Below, one piece after another: positions 24,464 to 36,391 of a stretch of DNA of 64,000 bases. Position 1 is the first letter of the stretch; every line of letters starts with the position of its first letter. A program made the position numbers and the translations under genes. The stretch lies in assembly GCF_032191515.1 (NCBI RefSeq), contig NC_091399.1, forward strand, positions 26,201,527-26,265,526. The letters run 5' to 3'. The notes below the pieces were generated by a model. That model made no database searches. It had not been told where the DNA came from and worked only from the letters and a program-made list of their open reading frames with translations. This stretch comes from Phaenicophaeus curvirostris (Eukaryota; Chordata; Aves; Cuculiformes; Cuculidae).

Positions 24464-24733
24464 AGAGGGGACCCGGATGGTGCCGAGTTTCGAACCCGCG
24501 AGGGGAGGGGGAAGGAGGAGGAGGAGGAGGAGGGAGCGCGAGGGGGGAAGCCCCCACGTGACCAGCGCGCGCGCCCCGTTCGAATCAGCTGCCCCGGCGC
24601 GGCGCCCCGGCCCCGCCTCTCACCACCCCCACCCCCACCCCCCCCTCCCCGGGGTGTCACGTGGTGCCGTGCGCGCGCCCGCACCCACAGACACAAGAGG
24701 CACACACGCGCGCACGTGCGCGGCGCCGGCGCG

Positions 24734-24745
24734 GCCGCCATGTTG
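24734..24745 (+). promoter_or_regulatory. YY1 motif
   Basis: GCCGCCATGTTG is an exact YY1 consensus. It lies 11 bases upstream of TCTCGCGAG (24757-24765), a known core element of CpG-island promoters. A second YY1-like core, GGATGGCGGC (24801-24810), follows. Together they mark a likely initiation zone near 24740-24800. Confidence 0.6.
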
Positions 24746-24756
24746 GGTGCCGGAGA

Positions 24757-24819
24757 TCTCGCGAGGCGCGCGCGGCCCCGCGGGAGCGGCGGCGGGTGCG
24801 GGATGGCGGCGCGGCGGCG
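24757..24819 (+). other. ZZZ3: Candidate ZZZ3 alternative first exon (1b)
   Basis: Sequence downstream of TCTCGCGAG ends at GGCGGCG|GTAAAC, a plausible donor at 24820. If used it would be a short alternative leader exon lying inside the intron of the 1a form. The start is not determinable. An ATG at 24740 within the YY1 motif would open a uORF only if transcription began upstream of it. Confidence 0.35.
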
Positions 24820-24954
24820 GTAAACGGGGCCGGGGGGCGGGGACCCGGATAGCCCCCTCCTCCTCCTCCTCCCTCCTCCTTCCTCTCTCCATCCCTCCCT
24901 CTCTCCAGGCCCCCGGGCAGCAGCAGCCCCGCCCCCCTCCCCTTCCCCCTCCTT

Positions 24955-24975
24955 CCCCCCCCCCCCCCCCCCCCC
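24955..24975 (+). repeat. Run of 21 C
   Basis: Uninterrupted C homopolymer inside a pyrimidine-rich stretch of the CpG island. It is likely to vary in length and to be error-prone in sequencing, so its exact length should be distrusted. Confidence 0.9.
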
Positions 24976-25121
24976 ATCCCGCCAGGGAAGGCGCCTCGCA
25001 CCTTCGGCCCGGGCTGTCCCCGCTGCCCCCGCCTGCCCGGGCAGCCACAGAAACCTTGGAAAAGCTCTTTGAGTCCGAGCCCGCTTGTTTTCTGCTGGAC
25101 CGGCCCCGTTCTCCTTGCCCC

Positions 25122-25345
25122 CTCCATCCTTAAATCCCTCCAGGGCTCAGCCTCTGCCCCGGGCAGCTCCTTCCATGCTGTGCCGCCCTTCCAATCAAGA
25201 AATTTTTCCTTCTATTCGAGCTGAACCTCCTCTGGCACAACTTGAGACCGTTTCCTATCACTTGTTACTCGGGGGAAGACGCCAGCACCCACCCTGCTGC
25301 CGCCTCCTCTCCGGGGGCTGCAGACGGTGACCAGAGCTCCCCCGG
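25122..25345 (-). mobile_element. CR1 LINE fragment at the edge of the CpG island
   Basis: The + strand holds CCATCCTTAAATCCCTCCAG, GGGCAGCTCCTTCCA, AAGAAATTTTTCCTTCTATT and TCTGGCACAACTTGAGACCG, then a degenerate GGGGGAAGACGCCAGC. These match, in order, the reverse complement of the CR1 ORF2 C-terminus (the FF, RLP and QVTGDR-coding segments of intact copies). It is diverged and GC-drifted. Confidence 0.75.
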
Positions 25346-25660
25346 CCCTTCCTCTCCCACCCTGCAGCCCTGGGCCGTGCCTCGCCCCTCACAAGCCCTT
25401 CCTGATGTTTTAGCTCTTCTTGCTTGCTTCTCACACTCGTCCTGCGCTGTTCCTTCTGTGCTCCTGCAGGTTTTTCTGCTGCTCAACCCAAACTGCACCT
25501 GCCCTGCAGGATCGCTGCTGGTATTTGAGGGTGCAGGGGTCCAGAACGAGAGTTGCCGAACATTACAAACTGGTCTCTCTTTAGGCTGTGAGATGTGTCC
25601 CATCGCATCCCAAGCTCACAGAGTGCATTTCTGATTTCTCTTGTATATGAGGGGTTTTAA

Positions 25661-25708
25661 CTGGGTGGTCTTTAAGGTCCCTTCCAACCCAAACCATTCT
25701 ATGGTTCA
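25661..25708 (+). mobile_element. CR1 LINE 3' tail remnant
   Basis: GTGGTCTTTAAGGTCCCTTC followed by CAACCCAAACCATTCTATGG is the typical terminal 3' UTR of a CR1 copy on the + strand. It is a very short 5'-truncated or eroded insertion. Confidence 0.8.
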
Positions 25709-28700
25709 GAAAAATTAATTCCAGTAGTATCCCAAGTGTCCCAGCTCAGCAATATCCCCTTTGTCTCCTAGTCCTGATCTCTTAAGGGAAAGCATATGGT
25801 TCTGCTTCTTTATGCTGTCTTGTATTCCATCCCTGATTATCGAGGAACGCTGCTGTTTTTGTAGTCTTGGAGTATAACTCTTCCTTGTACTAATATGGTT
25901 TTAAGTTGCTGCATAACTGGTACTATTTTTTTTTGTAAGATACGTTCTCTAGGCTTTGAAGTTCCAAACTTTGTTTTGGAAACAGGCTTGCAGTTATTAT
26001 TAAACAAATCCTAGTAGCTCTTCAGTGGCTGTACATATGTTTGCATGTTTTCCATTGATATTGTCATTGTTACTGTAAAATAGTAATGTGGTGATGGTTT
26101 AGTGAGGCTTGTGAGGTGAACTGTGTATTTCTGTTAAATTCTAACTTGTGCAACCTTTTGAGAATATGCTTTTTGGGTAGATTTCTAACATGTGATTAGA
26201 TATTGTGCTTTCCCCTGCCCCCTAGCTGCTATGGGGACTGGTGGTAGTAGGGACTGGTAGATTTGGGCTTGGCGAAATTTGACTTTCTTGAGGAAGTGTA
26301 ATTTCTCAGAAAATAAGTTGACAAGTTACTGTTGCAGTTTGTCTGCAAGTATCTTTTACCCTTGTTGCACTATCTTTCAGATTAATAGTAACTAGTATTT
26401 GCTTAATCAGGAGTGGAAAAACGTTTATTTATGGAAAAAAAGGATAATGTGTGTTAAACAGTAGGAGAGAAAAATGCGGTGCTTTTAAAGCAAGGAGTAT
26501 GTGGTAAAATGTTCAAAAAAATAGCTATTGGATGGAATTCTCACCCAGCTGAAGTCATTCATGAAAATCCCATTGTTTTAAAGGAGTTAGCAGCTAGTAA
26601 TTTACTTTAACATCTGACTTCTAGCAAGTCATTAAAAACATGAACACCTTTGACTGCAGGCTTCCTCAGTGCTGTCATGCTTATTTCATAAAAGCATCCC
26701 ATGTCTTGAATTTACAGTAATGCTTCTAGCAAAGGAGTGTTCCACAGCACAGCCGTGTGTGTCAGTGAAGAGCAGCAGCTGTGACCTTAAATTGAAATAC
26801 TGTTCATAATGTACGTGTCCGGTTATCTAGTCCTATATAGGTAGTTGTTGCAATTCTCAGTTGTACCACTATTAACTGAAATGATTTTTCCTTTGCATCC
26901 TATACTCTAGGTATAGAATTACCAAGAACTAGGCTGTAGTAAACAGGGTGGCTACTGAGCTATTCACTCATGAAGTTCAACCATGTGTTTTGTCTCATAA
27001 TTTTTAACATTTCTGGAAGAAGGGAAATAGCAAACAAGATTTTTCACCTCAGTATTATTACACGTTTAATGTGCAAAAATAACTAGATCTCTATTTCATG
27101 CAGTTTGGGAGTATATCCTAGTATGGGCTTCTGTTCCTCAGCAGAACAGCGCACGACTGTGCTGATGTTTGTCAGTGTTTCTGTCGTATTTATGCAGTGA
27201 GATTCCAGTCTGCTGTCCATAGTCTCATACAGAACGAAGGCTTTTTTGTTCTTCCAGTATTTCCAAGACGCTTAAGGATTCTTTTTGTTTCTGCTTCTTC
27301 CAGATCATTCTTGGCACTCTGAGTAGATCAAATTCTGGTCAGTAAGAGCTGTCTGGTTGTTACAAGGTGGAAATACTTTTACTCTGCTCTTTTAGCACCT
27401 TGTGGGATAAAGGAAATAAGTATTTTCTCAATGTTTCTAAAGCTTGGGAAGCTGGAACAGAAGTCTTGGCAGTCTGTCTTACTTCCAGTTGTGGGTAGTT
27501 TTGTTTTTGTTTTTAGTCTTTCACTTTAAAAAGATTTCTTGAAAGTCTTTAGGGCTAATCTGTTTGGGTTTGCTTTGTCCTGTTTTCCCCCAAAATTGAA
27601 GTCTCTGCGTGTTTGTGGGAGTTGATGATACAGGTCTCTTTGGTCATAAAGAACCAGGTTTGCAAGACAGAACTTATTTCTCAGGTATGCAGCACTTGCT
27701 TATATCCATACACTTACATTCCATTTACTGTAAAACCTATTGTTCTCTTTCTTTAGGGTTGGTTTAAATGCACTTAGATTGTTCAAGACAGATATTTGTA
27801 GAACTTGTCCTTAAAAACGTTGAAGAAAAAAAGTTCTACCACCTCTGTAGGCGGGAGTGAAGTTGGCAGAAAGTGTGAGAAACCTTCTCACTTCTGTAGT
27901 GAGGAAGTTCCTTTTTTTTAGCTTCCAAATTAAGTGTTCTTTGCTGGAAATCAAGCTGCTGATTGTAAGAACTTACTTCTGGTAAACTTTGTACTCTGAC
28001 ACTTAAGGGTTTGTTGTTCTAGTTGTAAGGAACATTGTAAATATGCTTTTTGCTTCAAGAACTGCCTTGGTTGTAGAAGAGTCTTCATGAAACTTTAGTT
28101 TTGTGAAGACCTTCTTTCTGTTTGAGTTACTCATAAAACACTTTAAAAATGCAGAGCTGAACATTTAGTAGTGTGTTCTCTTTCTTATTGGACACTGGTT
28201 TTCAAACAAAAAGACTTAAAAAAGATTCTCTGACGAGGTGCAGCTCTTTGAAATGACTTTAATGTTTTGATGCTTGTAAATGTTGACATGCAGAAAGATC
28301 ATTTGGTCCAGTCCTCTGCCCTTTGGAAGTGCACCGAGACAGTTCCCTCTGATGGTGAAGTTTCTCTTTGCGTTTCTTGTTCTAGCAGCTCGTCACCCCA
28401 TGGTTAAAGTTTTAACTGATAATTTAAATTGTTTTGCTTTGCATTAAGCTGATTGCTTTGTGTCTTGTTGCTTCAGAAAACAGTTGATTTTCCTTGTAGT
28501 GATGTTTTATCTATTAGATTGCCAGAAGCTGCTTTCCTTATTGTCTGGTCTATTGAACTTCATCATAGGGCTTGGGGATATGAATGTTGGTAGGACGGGA
28601 CAATTTGGTTGTCCAGGATTTTACAGATGTTTCTGCTAATTCAGATTTAAATGCAGTATTTAAACACAAATATTTGTTTTGATTAGTGGATGCATGTGTG

Positions 28701-29413
28701 CTAGATGACCTAGTGGTAGGAAGGGTAAAAGTTTACCTTTTAGAGACTACCTCTGTGGTAGGGCAGTGTGATTTTGTTAGTCTTTTACAGCTTTCTCACG
28801 AGAAATACCTGAGTTGTGCCCCTTAAATGTAGTGATCTGAACTTTGTTTAAAATACTTATTTTAGCTAGAAAATTTGAAAAACAAAAAGGAATTAAGTGT
28901 TCTTGAGAGTCTGCCTGCTGCTATGTTTGTGGTGCACTTATGGTAATATTCTGCTTTTTGTTGTTTTTGTTTTATTGGGGTATTTCTATATATGTACGCA
29001 AGATGTCAGTTTTTCAGAGCTAGTGATGTTTTTTTGTGAATTGCAGTTTCTCTGTAGTTTTTCTAGTACAGGAAAGAAAAACAGGGATAAAGCCCAAATT
29101 CAAAATTGGAGGAGCTGTGCAACTGGGTTACTGTGCCACATGCAAATAGATTAGAGGGGGAGGAGGATGGTGGGGCCTCCCCTGAATGTTTGTGTTTGAC
29201 TCTACCTCAGCAGTGTTGAAGTTAGGGATTTTTATCTCCATAGCTAAAGGATCCAGAAACACCAAAAATAGATACTGTCAGAGAAGATTTGCCATGGTAG
29301 TCTGTTGCTTATTAATTAAATGCTCTAAGGACACTTCAGATGGAAGGCATGCGTGGAGTGTAATCGTGCAGGTGTATTCTCTGATTTTAATCCTGTTTAG
29401 TCTTTCATTTTGT

Positions 29414-30135
29414 GACCTGGATGACGGAACAAAGCAGATTTACTGACGGCCTGGACAGCATAAATCTGGCAGGGAATACAGGCATTAGGGTGTGAAGTGG
29501 TCTCGACAAACTGGATGAATGATCTAGGCTTTATGGGGTAGCAAAAATAAACTTAAATATGAGAAACAACCGGCTGGATGACAGTTCTGCAAATAAGCAG
29601 CTGTATCACAACACAAACATGGAAGAGTCGTGGCAGTTCTATTTAAAAAGCAGGAGTCGTACTGGGAGATACAAACAAGATTGTTGTTCCGTGCAAGATG
29701 TGAAATGTTTCTTCAGTCGTCAGTGTAAGGCCTCAAATGATGTGCTATCTCCATATTTTTGTTACCTGAAGAGAATTTAAAGAAGCGTTTCCATCATGAC
29801 CTTCGAGGAAGGACTGAAAGAATTGCCCTTGTTCAGTCTATGGCAGAGATGGGGAGGCATTAACAATAGGCTTCAAATATGGTAAAGATTGCTGCGGAGA
29901 AGAACGTAGTGAACTTGTCCTCCCTAGCTAGGATAAGAAATAATGATCCTAAAGAACACAAAAGGAGATTTCAATGTAAGGAGAAACTTTCCAGCTCTGT
30001 GGATAGATAATTACAGGGTTAAATATCTGAGGGAGGTAATGGGATATCTGTTGCTGTAACTGCTCTGGGGAGGTGAGTTAGGTAAAGTGGATCTGTCCTT
30101 GGCGCAGGAGGTAGGACAACTTGTCAGCATTAGGT
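29414..30135 (+). mobile_element. Ancient CR1 LINE copy
   Basis: It begins GACCTGGATGACGGAAC, the RT-domain ND-L-D segment, and then reads in the typical CR1 order: AAACTGGATGAATGATCTA, AGTGTAAGGCCTCAAATGATG-like, GAAGGACTGAAAGAATTGCC, TTCAGTCTATGGCAGAGA, GGCTTCAAATATGGTAAAGA and GGAGAAACTTTCCAGCTCTG. Identity to CR1 is moderate, with many indels, and the frame is broken throughout. This indicates a much older insertion than the copies at 35 and 40 kb. Confidence 0.75.
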
Positions 30136-33100
30136 CTTTCCATGTATTTGTTACGTTTGTAATTTTGCTGGCCATGATTTAAAGAAAAAAACAACCCAAA
30201 ACACCTGCATGGTGGAGCAAAAAGAAGTTAGGGATGTAAGAGTTTATAAGACTTGGTTTTTTTAAAAAAAATCATATTTGTTAATGTAATTATAATTAAA
30301 AATGTATTTGTTTAAGGTTTTATTATAAATAATTTATTAAAGCCTTCTGTAGTGTAATATTGAAAATAATTTTAGTAGAGTCTTCTTTGGAGATATAATA
30401 TAGTTGACTTACCTTTCTATGCTTTTTATGATCCAGTTGAAATAAACTGAGTCAAAGTCTTTTTGTTGAAGAGAAGCAAAGTTCAAAAGATTAAGTCTAG
30501 GGAGCAAGGGTACATCTTGTTCTCTGAAACAGAGCAAGCCATGCAACTTCACCTTGTTTCTGTAAGGTAGAGATAACAGTTATTACCCGAGAGATGTATT
30601 TTGAGGGATAGTCACTTTTAAAGTATCTTCCGATTCCTGAAGAGTTTGTTGTATAACTATATTCTTCTTTAAAATTGGTTTGTGTTCTGTGAATTAGGAA
30701 TAGTTTTCAGTCTTTAATGACCGTTGCTGTGTAATAGTCACAAATGGAAAGCTTGAATAGAAATGTGTGCTCTCTACTACACAGACAAGTTTTAAACAAA
30801 TTTGACATTTTTTAGGTGATTTGTAAGTATTTGGTTAGAGTGGAAGAACTGACCTGGACACAAACGAGGTGTTAAAGCTTTTTAGGATTAAAAGTACTGG
30901 ACATTTTGATAGAACTGTTTTTTGAACCAAAAATTTAATGAATTTTCTTCACTTTTTCTATTCAAAATCCACTGCCTGCATCCTGTGTGGCCTTGTTCAA
31001 GCTTTCCTGGTTTTTGAAATCTGACAAAGCTGCCTTGGGCTTTAATAATGAGTGAGGGATGGGCTCCGTGTCATGTGTGGATGCGCTCTGTAATCAGGGA
31101 ATGGGTTGAAGTGAAACAAATTATATCACATTCTCCACCTTTAAAAGGACTGCAGAGGATTTAGATAAAATAATACTTTCACTGTGCTACTGCCTAATTG
31201 CATATGGGCTTTTAGGGAATTTTTCTATCTGATCAATAATCCGGATTAATAATCAGGATGTACTTTAACTTTCCCCAGGTATCACCATGCTGTTGTAGTT
31301 GGTGGGAAATTGGTCATTAAACCATTGAGAAACAAGGAGTTGGAAGCTGACAGGGAGCTGGGTTTAGATCCTGACGCAATGTTTGCTTAGTTGTAGCAGC
31401 AGGAAGTGGTGTAAATTAATTCTGAAGGTTTCTTATAGCAATTTTGGTTAAATAAATGTGATCTCAGAGCTCCTAATGAGAATCCTATTTCTAAAAATCA
31501 ATAAAGGAAGAAAGCAAACACTGTTCACTGTATTAGAATGATGTCAGAAAGGGAATTTGTTCTTTCCTCAAATATTTTAAGTCTTCCAGGGATTTTCCTT
31601 ACATGTCTCACTGCAGTACAGAGGCTTTTTTGTAGAGTATTATAAAGGGGTCACAGTATCTCATGCCGTCAGGGCACAAAGGCTTAAGTCTTAGGCAGAG
31701 ACAGATGCACCTATTCCCTAAGCTCCACCTGAAGAGCTGTCACTGAGAAGAAATTGTCAGACAGAACTGTCTGAAAAGGCTGTTTTAACCCTGAGTCTGG
31801 CAAAGTATTTCTTGCACAGTGGACTGGAGGAGTAGATAGACAGCGACAGACTGAAAGACTTGGAGTTGGAATCTATTAACGTTGCAACAGATGCTGTGGT
31901 TTGTTTGCTTGTTATTTTTTTCTGTTTCCAAGTGTCTAAAATTTCTTTGGCAACTTTAAAATTGTATTTTATTAATCATTCTAAAGTTAGCGTGTATTGG
32001 TACATGCTTTCTCTTCCACCCACTCCCTTCTTCTCATTTACTTGTGCTTTCTCTGTGTATGTCTCCTAGAGTATAACCAGCAGTGAGTTTTACTGGTTAG
32101 GTATACTTGATTATATTACTTTTGCTAGTAACTACTCTGTCGGAATTGTCACCTGAAAAGATTTGACAGTGTTTCAGCGTTTTGCTATGTTGCTAGCAGT
32201 GTTCCTTGGGTATTTCCTCAGAAGCTGGGCTTCAGGAAAAAGGAAACTAGCCAGGTCTTCTCACATCTTTCCAGTCCTGAGTCTGCAGCTTCCCTGTATT
32301 TTTTCTTAACTGATTTTGACCTGGAAAAATAGGCCAAATAGAAAAACCACTACAGTTTATGATTATTTTTTTTAACTAGTTTTCTATTTTTAGCAGAATT
32401 GTGGTGTTTATTGCATCATTTTTCTGGAAATTCTGCTGTACCCAGTGCATTGCAAAAAATGCAGAAAGCCTGAAAAATTCATTATTCCTGGTACCACTGT
32501 GGAGGCTGCAGTAATACAATTACTTTTCTTATATGCTTGTGTGGTTTTAAATCCATCTATGAGGAAGTGGTTTCTAACAGCACAAGGTGTAGTTATCTCA
32601 TTTCTTTGAAATGAGGTCAGCTGAGAATTTCTCCGGATCCTGTAATTGTGAATCCACTGATCCTTTGTTAATAGGATTCCTAAGCTGCTTCATGTGGAAA
32701 AGGTCCTTCACATACCTGCCACCTCGCAGCCCGTGCTGAAAAGGACAATGAGAAACATTTACGCATTGTATGATGTCCTGGTGCAAATAAAGCTTCCCAC
32801 CCTCCTCCTCACCCCACATCCTTCCATCCTCAAACTGAAGCCTGACTTTTTCAGATTCCTTTTCTTATTTTTCAGTTCATTTAAAGGCTTTTCAGATGCT
32901 AAGTCTTATCTCAGTGTGGATCTTGACAGGTAGTTTGAACATCTTAGTTGTTGTTTAACCAAAGAGAATTTTACAGATCCTCACCAGTCCTCAGTATTTT
33001 ATTGTCATAAATTGATAGCTTTGTGGAGTACAGCTTGCTGTCAGGACTGTTCAGGCTATCCCAGTTCTCTTAAGTGTAAGGGAACAGATTTCTTGATGTT

Positions 33101-33382
33101 AAGACCTAGATGGTCTGGTTTTGTTGGGTTTGTTTTATGACTACCCCTCAAAAACCCCCTCACACTAACAATATAGGCAATTAATTTCTTGTTAATATTT
33201 GGGAATCTTTTGCAGGTATATGGAGGTGAAGGCAGGCCAGTTAATGTAATTTTCTGCAGTGTGACTCATGGCTTATTGATTTGCCACCTCAGAGGGAACT
33301 GGTGATCAGACCTTTGTGTCCTGCTTTTAGGGGATAGCTCATAATTGAATTTGGTTGCAGTTAGGTCAACTGCCTTTTTCTG

Positions 33383-33446
33383 AAAAAAAAAACAACCAAC
33401 CAACCCAACCCATACCAAACCAAACAACAAAACCCAACAAAACAAC
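33383..33446 (+). repeat. A/C-rich low-complexity tract
   Basis: About 64 bases composed almost only of A and C (CAACCAACCAACCCAACC pattern), with one T. Simple sequence; open frames crossing it are artefacts. Confidence 0.85.
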
Positions 33447-34273
33447 TTGTTACATTGTTGTATGTCTGTATTTACTTGGCCCAAGAAATTCTCCCACAGA
33501 AACCACCCCAAAAAGTCAGGGGATTCTCCATGGGAAACAGGAAATCTCTGGAGATCGTTGCTGTGTAATATTCCTGGTACCATTTTCAGTTTTATTGTCG
33601 CTATAGCTTTGTTATGTGACTTGTACCAAATAATTGTTCGAACGTTTCTTCTTACCCTATCCGTTCTGTTAGCAGGCTTGATTTGCAGAGTGGCAAGAGA
33701 ATTTAAGTTCTGTTTGCTTGTCCTCCTTTAAAGTGTCTTTTACATATGGGCTGTAGTTACAGCTTCCCTAGGTGGTTCGCTCTCCCTCCTGCCTTGAAAC
33801 AAAAGTTTGCTTTTCTTGTGCTTAGGAATCAACTTTCGTTGAAGTCTGAACAGCTGTTTCTTTTTGACCTTTGCTGACTGTATTTTCTATAACGAGAAGA
33901 TGTCAAAATGAGCCCAGGGGTTTGAATCAGTAACAAATCAGGATATAGAAGGTCTATTTTTTTTCCCTCTGATGCCTTTTTTTGTGCCTAAGGTTCTGTG
34001 AGTGAAGACTTTTATCAACTGGATTTCAGTTAAATTTTCGATAGAATTTTAACAGTTTTATATTCGAGTGAACAGTAAAATAGGATGAAAATCAAATAAA
34101 ACAGATGATGCTACAACCCCTGCTTTGCAGAAGCAGACACAAAGAACGTTTCCCCCAAGGATTTCACAGTTTCAGCCTTAATATTAATATTCCAGGTTAT
34201 AGCTGGGCAATACAGATTAAAGGAAACTGTAAGATCATTGAGTTATTTCCTATGCATCAGTTATAAAATATGT

Positions 34274-34819
34274 CCTGGGCTGCATCAAAAGAGGTATGGC
34301 CAGCAGGGCAAGGGAGTTGATTCTTTTCTTCTAATCCTGTTGTGAGACCCCACTGGGAGTTCTGTGTCCAGTTCTGGAGTCCCCATGTAGGGACATCAAA
34401 GGGCTGGAACACCTCTGCTACAAGAACAGGCTGAGAGAGTTGAGATTGTTCAGCCTGGAGAAGAGAAGGCTCTGGGAAGACCTTAGTGCAGCTTCCAGTG
34501 CTGAAAGGGGCTCCAGGAAAGGTGGGAGTGGGCTCTTTACAAGGGCCTGGAGTGATGGGATGAGGAGGAATGGCTTTAAATTGGAAGGGGAAAGATTGAG
34601 GTTAGACATTAGGAAGAAATTTTTCACGCTGAGGGTGGTGAGGCCCTGGCACAGGTTGTCCAGTGAAGTCATGGCTTTTGCATCCCTGGAAGTGTTCAAG
34701 GCCAGGCTGGATGATGCTTTGAGCAGCCCAATCCAGTGGGAGCCCAATCCATGGCAGGGGTGGAACTGGATGGGCTTTAAGGTCTCTTCCAACTCAACCC
34801 ATTTTATGATTCTGTGATC
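34274..34819 (+). mobile_element. CR1 LINE, 5'-truncated copy
   Basis: It starts CCTGGGCTGCATCAAAAG and runs through GAGACCCCACTGGGAGTTC and TTCAGCCTGGAGAAGAGAAG. It then reads GACATTAGGAAGAAATTTTT and GGGCTTTAAGGTCTCTTCCA and ends TTTATGATTCTGTGATC. This is the ORF2 C-terminal part plus 3' UTR on the + strand. A 125-codon frame (34440-34817) is a remnant of that ORF2 region. The subfamily differs from the next two copies. Confidence 0.93.
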
Positions 34820-35082
34820 TTTATCCTTGTTGTGGAATATTAAAGTTCTGAATTAAAAGAAATAAGCATGCTGCTTAAGCTTACAAAGCATAAGAGAGAG
34901 TATGAGAGTAAGGCTTCGCGTTACAGTCAACCTGGTGCAGTGACTGTCTGTCTCCAGAATTCATAGTTGTGACCCCCTGCGTTCCACTGGCACCTGTGCT
35001 CATATCACTGTTGCAATAAGCCTGTTTAGGGAGCCAAACTAGCAGAAAAAGAATGGCTCTTCTGTAGGAGCTTGTGTTTTCT

Positions 35083-36391
35083 GAATCACAGAATCATAGA
35101 ATAACCAGGTTGGAAGAGACCCACCGGATCATCAAGTCCAACCATTCCTATCAAACACTAAACCATGTCCCTTGGCACCTCATCCACCCATCCCTTAAAC
35201 ACCTCCAGGGAAGGTGACTCAACCACCTCCCTGGGCAGCCTGTTCCAGTGCCCAATGACCCTTTCTGTGAAAAAATTTTTCCTAATGTCCAGCCTAAATC
35301 TCCCCTGGTGGAGCTTGAGGCCATTCCCTCTTGTCCTGTCCCCTGTCACTTGGGAGAAGAGGCCATCACCCTCCTCTCTACAACCTCCTTTCAGGTAGTT
35401 GTAGAGAGCAATGAGGTCTCCCCTCAGCCTCCTCTTTACCAGGCTAAACACCCCCAGCTCTCCCAGCCGTTCCTCATAAGGCCTGTTCTCCAGCCCCTTC
35501 ACCAGCTTTGTTGCTCTTCTCTGGACTCACTGCAGAGCCTCAACATCCTTCTTGTGGTGAGGGGCCCAGAACTGAACACAGGATTCGAGGAGTGGTCTCA
35601 CCAGTGCCGAGTCCAGAGGGAGAATGACCTCCCTGGACCTGCTGGTCACACCGTTTCTGATACAAGCCAAGATGCCATTGGCCTTCTTGGCCACCTGAGC
35701 CACTGCTGGCTCATGGTCAGTCACTGTCAACCAACACCCCCAGGTCCCTCTCCTCCAGGCAGCTTTCTAGACAGACTTCTCCTAGTCTGTAGCTGCACAG
35801 GGTTGTTGTGGCCCAAGTGCAGGACTCAGCATTTGGCCTTGTTAAACCTCATGCCACTGGTCTCAGCCCAGCGGCCCAGCCTGTTCAGGTCCCTTTGCAG
35901 AGCCTCCCTACCCTCCAGCAGATCCACAGTTCCACCCAGCTTAGTGTTGTCCACAACCTTGCTAAGGGTGCACTTGATGCCTTCATCCAGGTCATTGATG
36001 AAGACATTGAACAGGGCTGGACCCAGCACTGAGCCCTGGGGAACCCCACTTGTCCCTGGCCTCCAGCTGGATTTCACACCATTTCCCACCACTCTCTGGG
36101 CCCGGCCATCCAACCAGTTTTCCACCCAGGAGAGTGTGCGCCTGTCCAGGTCAGAGGTGACAGTTTCCGAAGCAGAATGCTGTGAGAAGCTGTGTCAAAG
36201 GCTTTACTGAAGTCCAGGAGGATACATCCACAGCCTTTCCCTCATCCAGCAGCCGAGTCACTTTGTTATAGAAGGCGATCAGGTTAGTTTGGCAAGACCT
36301 GTATTTTGTGAACCCGTGTTGACTGGGCCTGATCACCTGGTTCTCTTGCATGTGCTTCATGATAGCACTCAAGATCACCTGTTCCATGACT
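35083..36391 (-). mobile_element. CR1 LINE, young 5'-truncated copy 1
   Basis: The + strand starts AATCACAGAATCATAGAATA and AACCAGGTTGGAAGAGACCC, the 3' end of CR1 read in reverse. The copy covers the RT domain C-terminal half to the 3' end, about 1.3 kb. On the minus strand VPQGSVLGPALFN and IKCTLSK are legible, but the catalytic motif reads VVDNTKLGG, where copy 2 has FADDTKLGG, so this RT is dead. ORF2 is also broken by frameshifts (near 36213-36230 and 36160). The 5' truncation coincides with a perfect inverted repeat at 36390-36430. Confidence 0.96.

Larger units (their letters stand above)
23960..25110 (+). promoter_or_regulatory. ZZZ3: CpG island, ZZZ3 promoter region
   Basis: About 1.15 kb of extremely GC- and CpG-rich DNA sits between AT-rich flanks. 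It lies upstream of the ZZZ3 leader and coding exons on the same strand. It contains two consensus splice donors without preceding coding sequence (at 24420 and 24820), GC boxes, a YY1 motif and TCTCGCGAG, and no TATA box. This fits a dispersed-start housekeeping promoter. Assignment to ZZZ3 is by position and orientation. Confidence 0.85.

Noticed and set aside
24740..24823. Short ORF MLGAGDLARRARP with a good Kozak context
   Set aside because: The ATG is part of an exact YY1 motif. There is no homology and no sign of a mature protein. At most it is a uORF of an alternative leader.
24009..25133. Several overlapping open frames of 140-270 codons on both strands of the CpG island
   Set aside because: GC-rich DNA lacks stop codons. 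The frames are low-complexity (runs of P, R, G), some begin without ATG, and they overlap in all frames. They reflect base composition, not genes.
35248..36210. A 320-codon + strand open frame
   Set aside because: It is the antisense of the CR1 ORF2 in copy 1. The same pattern recurs antisense to copy 2 (39918-40340 and 40475-40882), so it is a by-product of the repeat.
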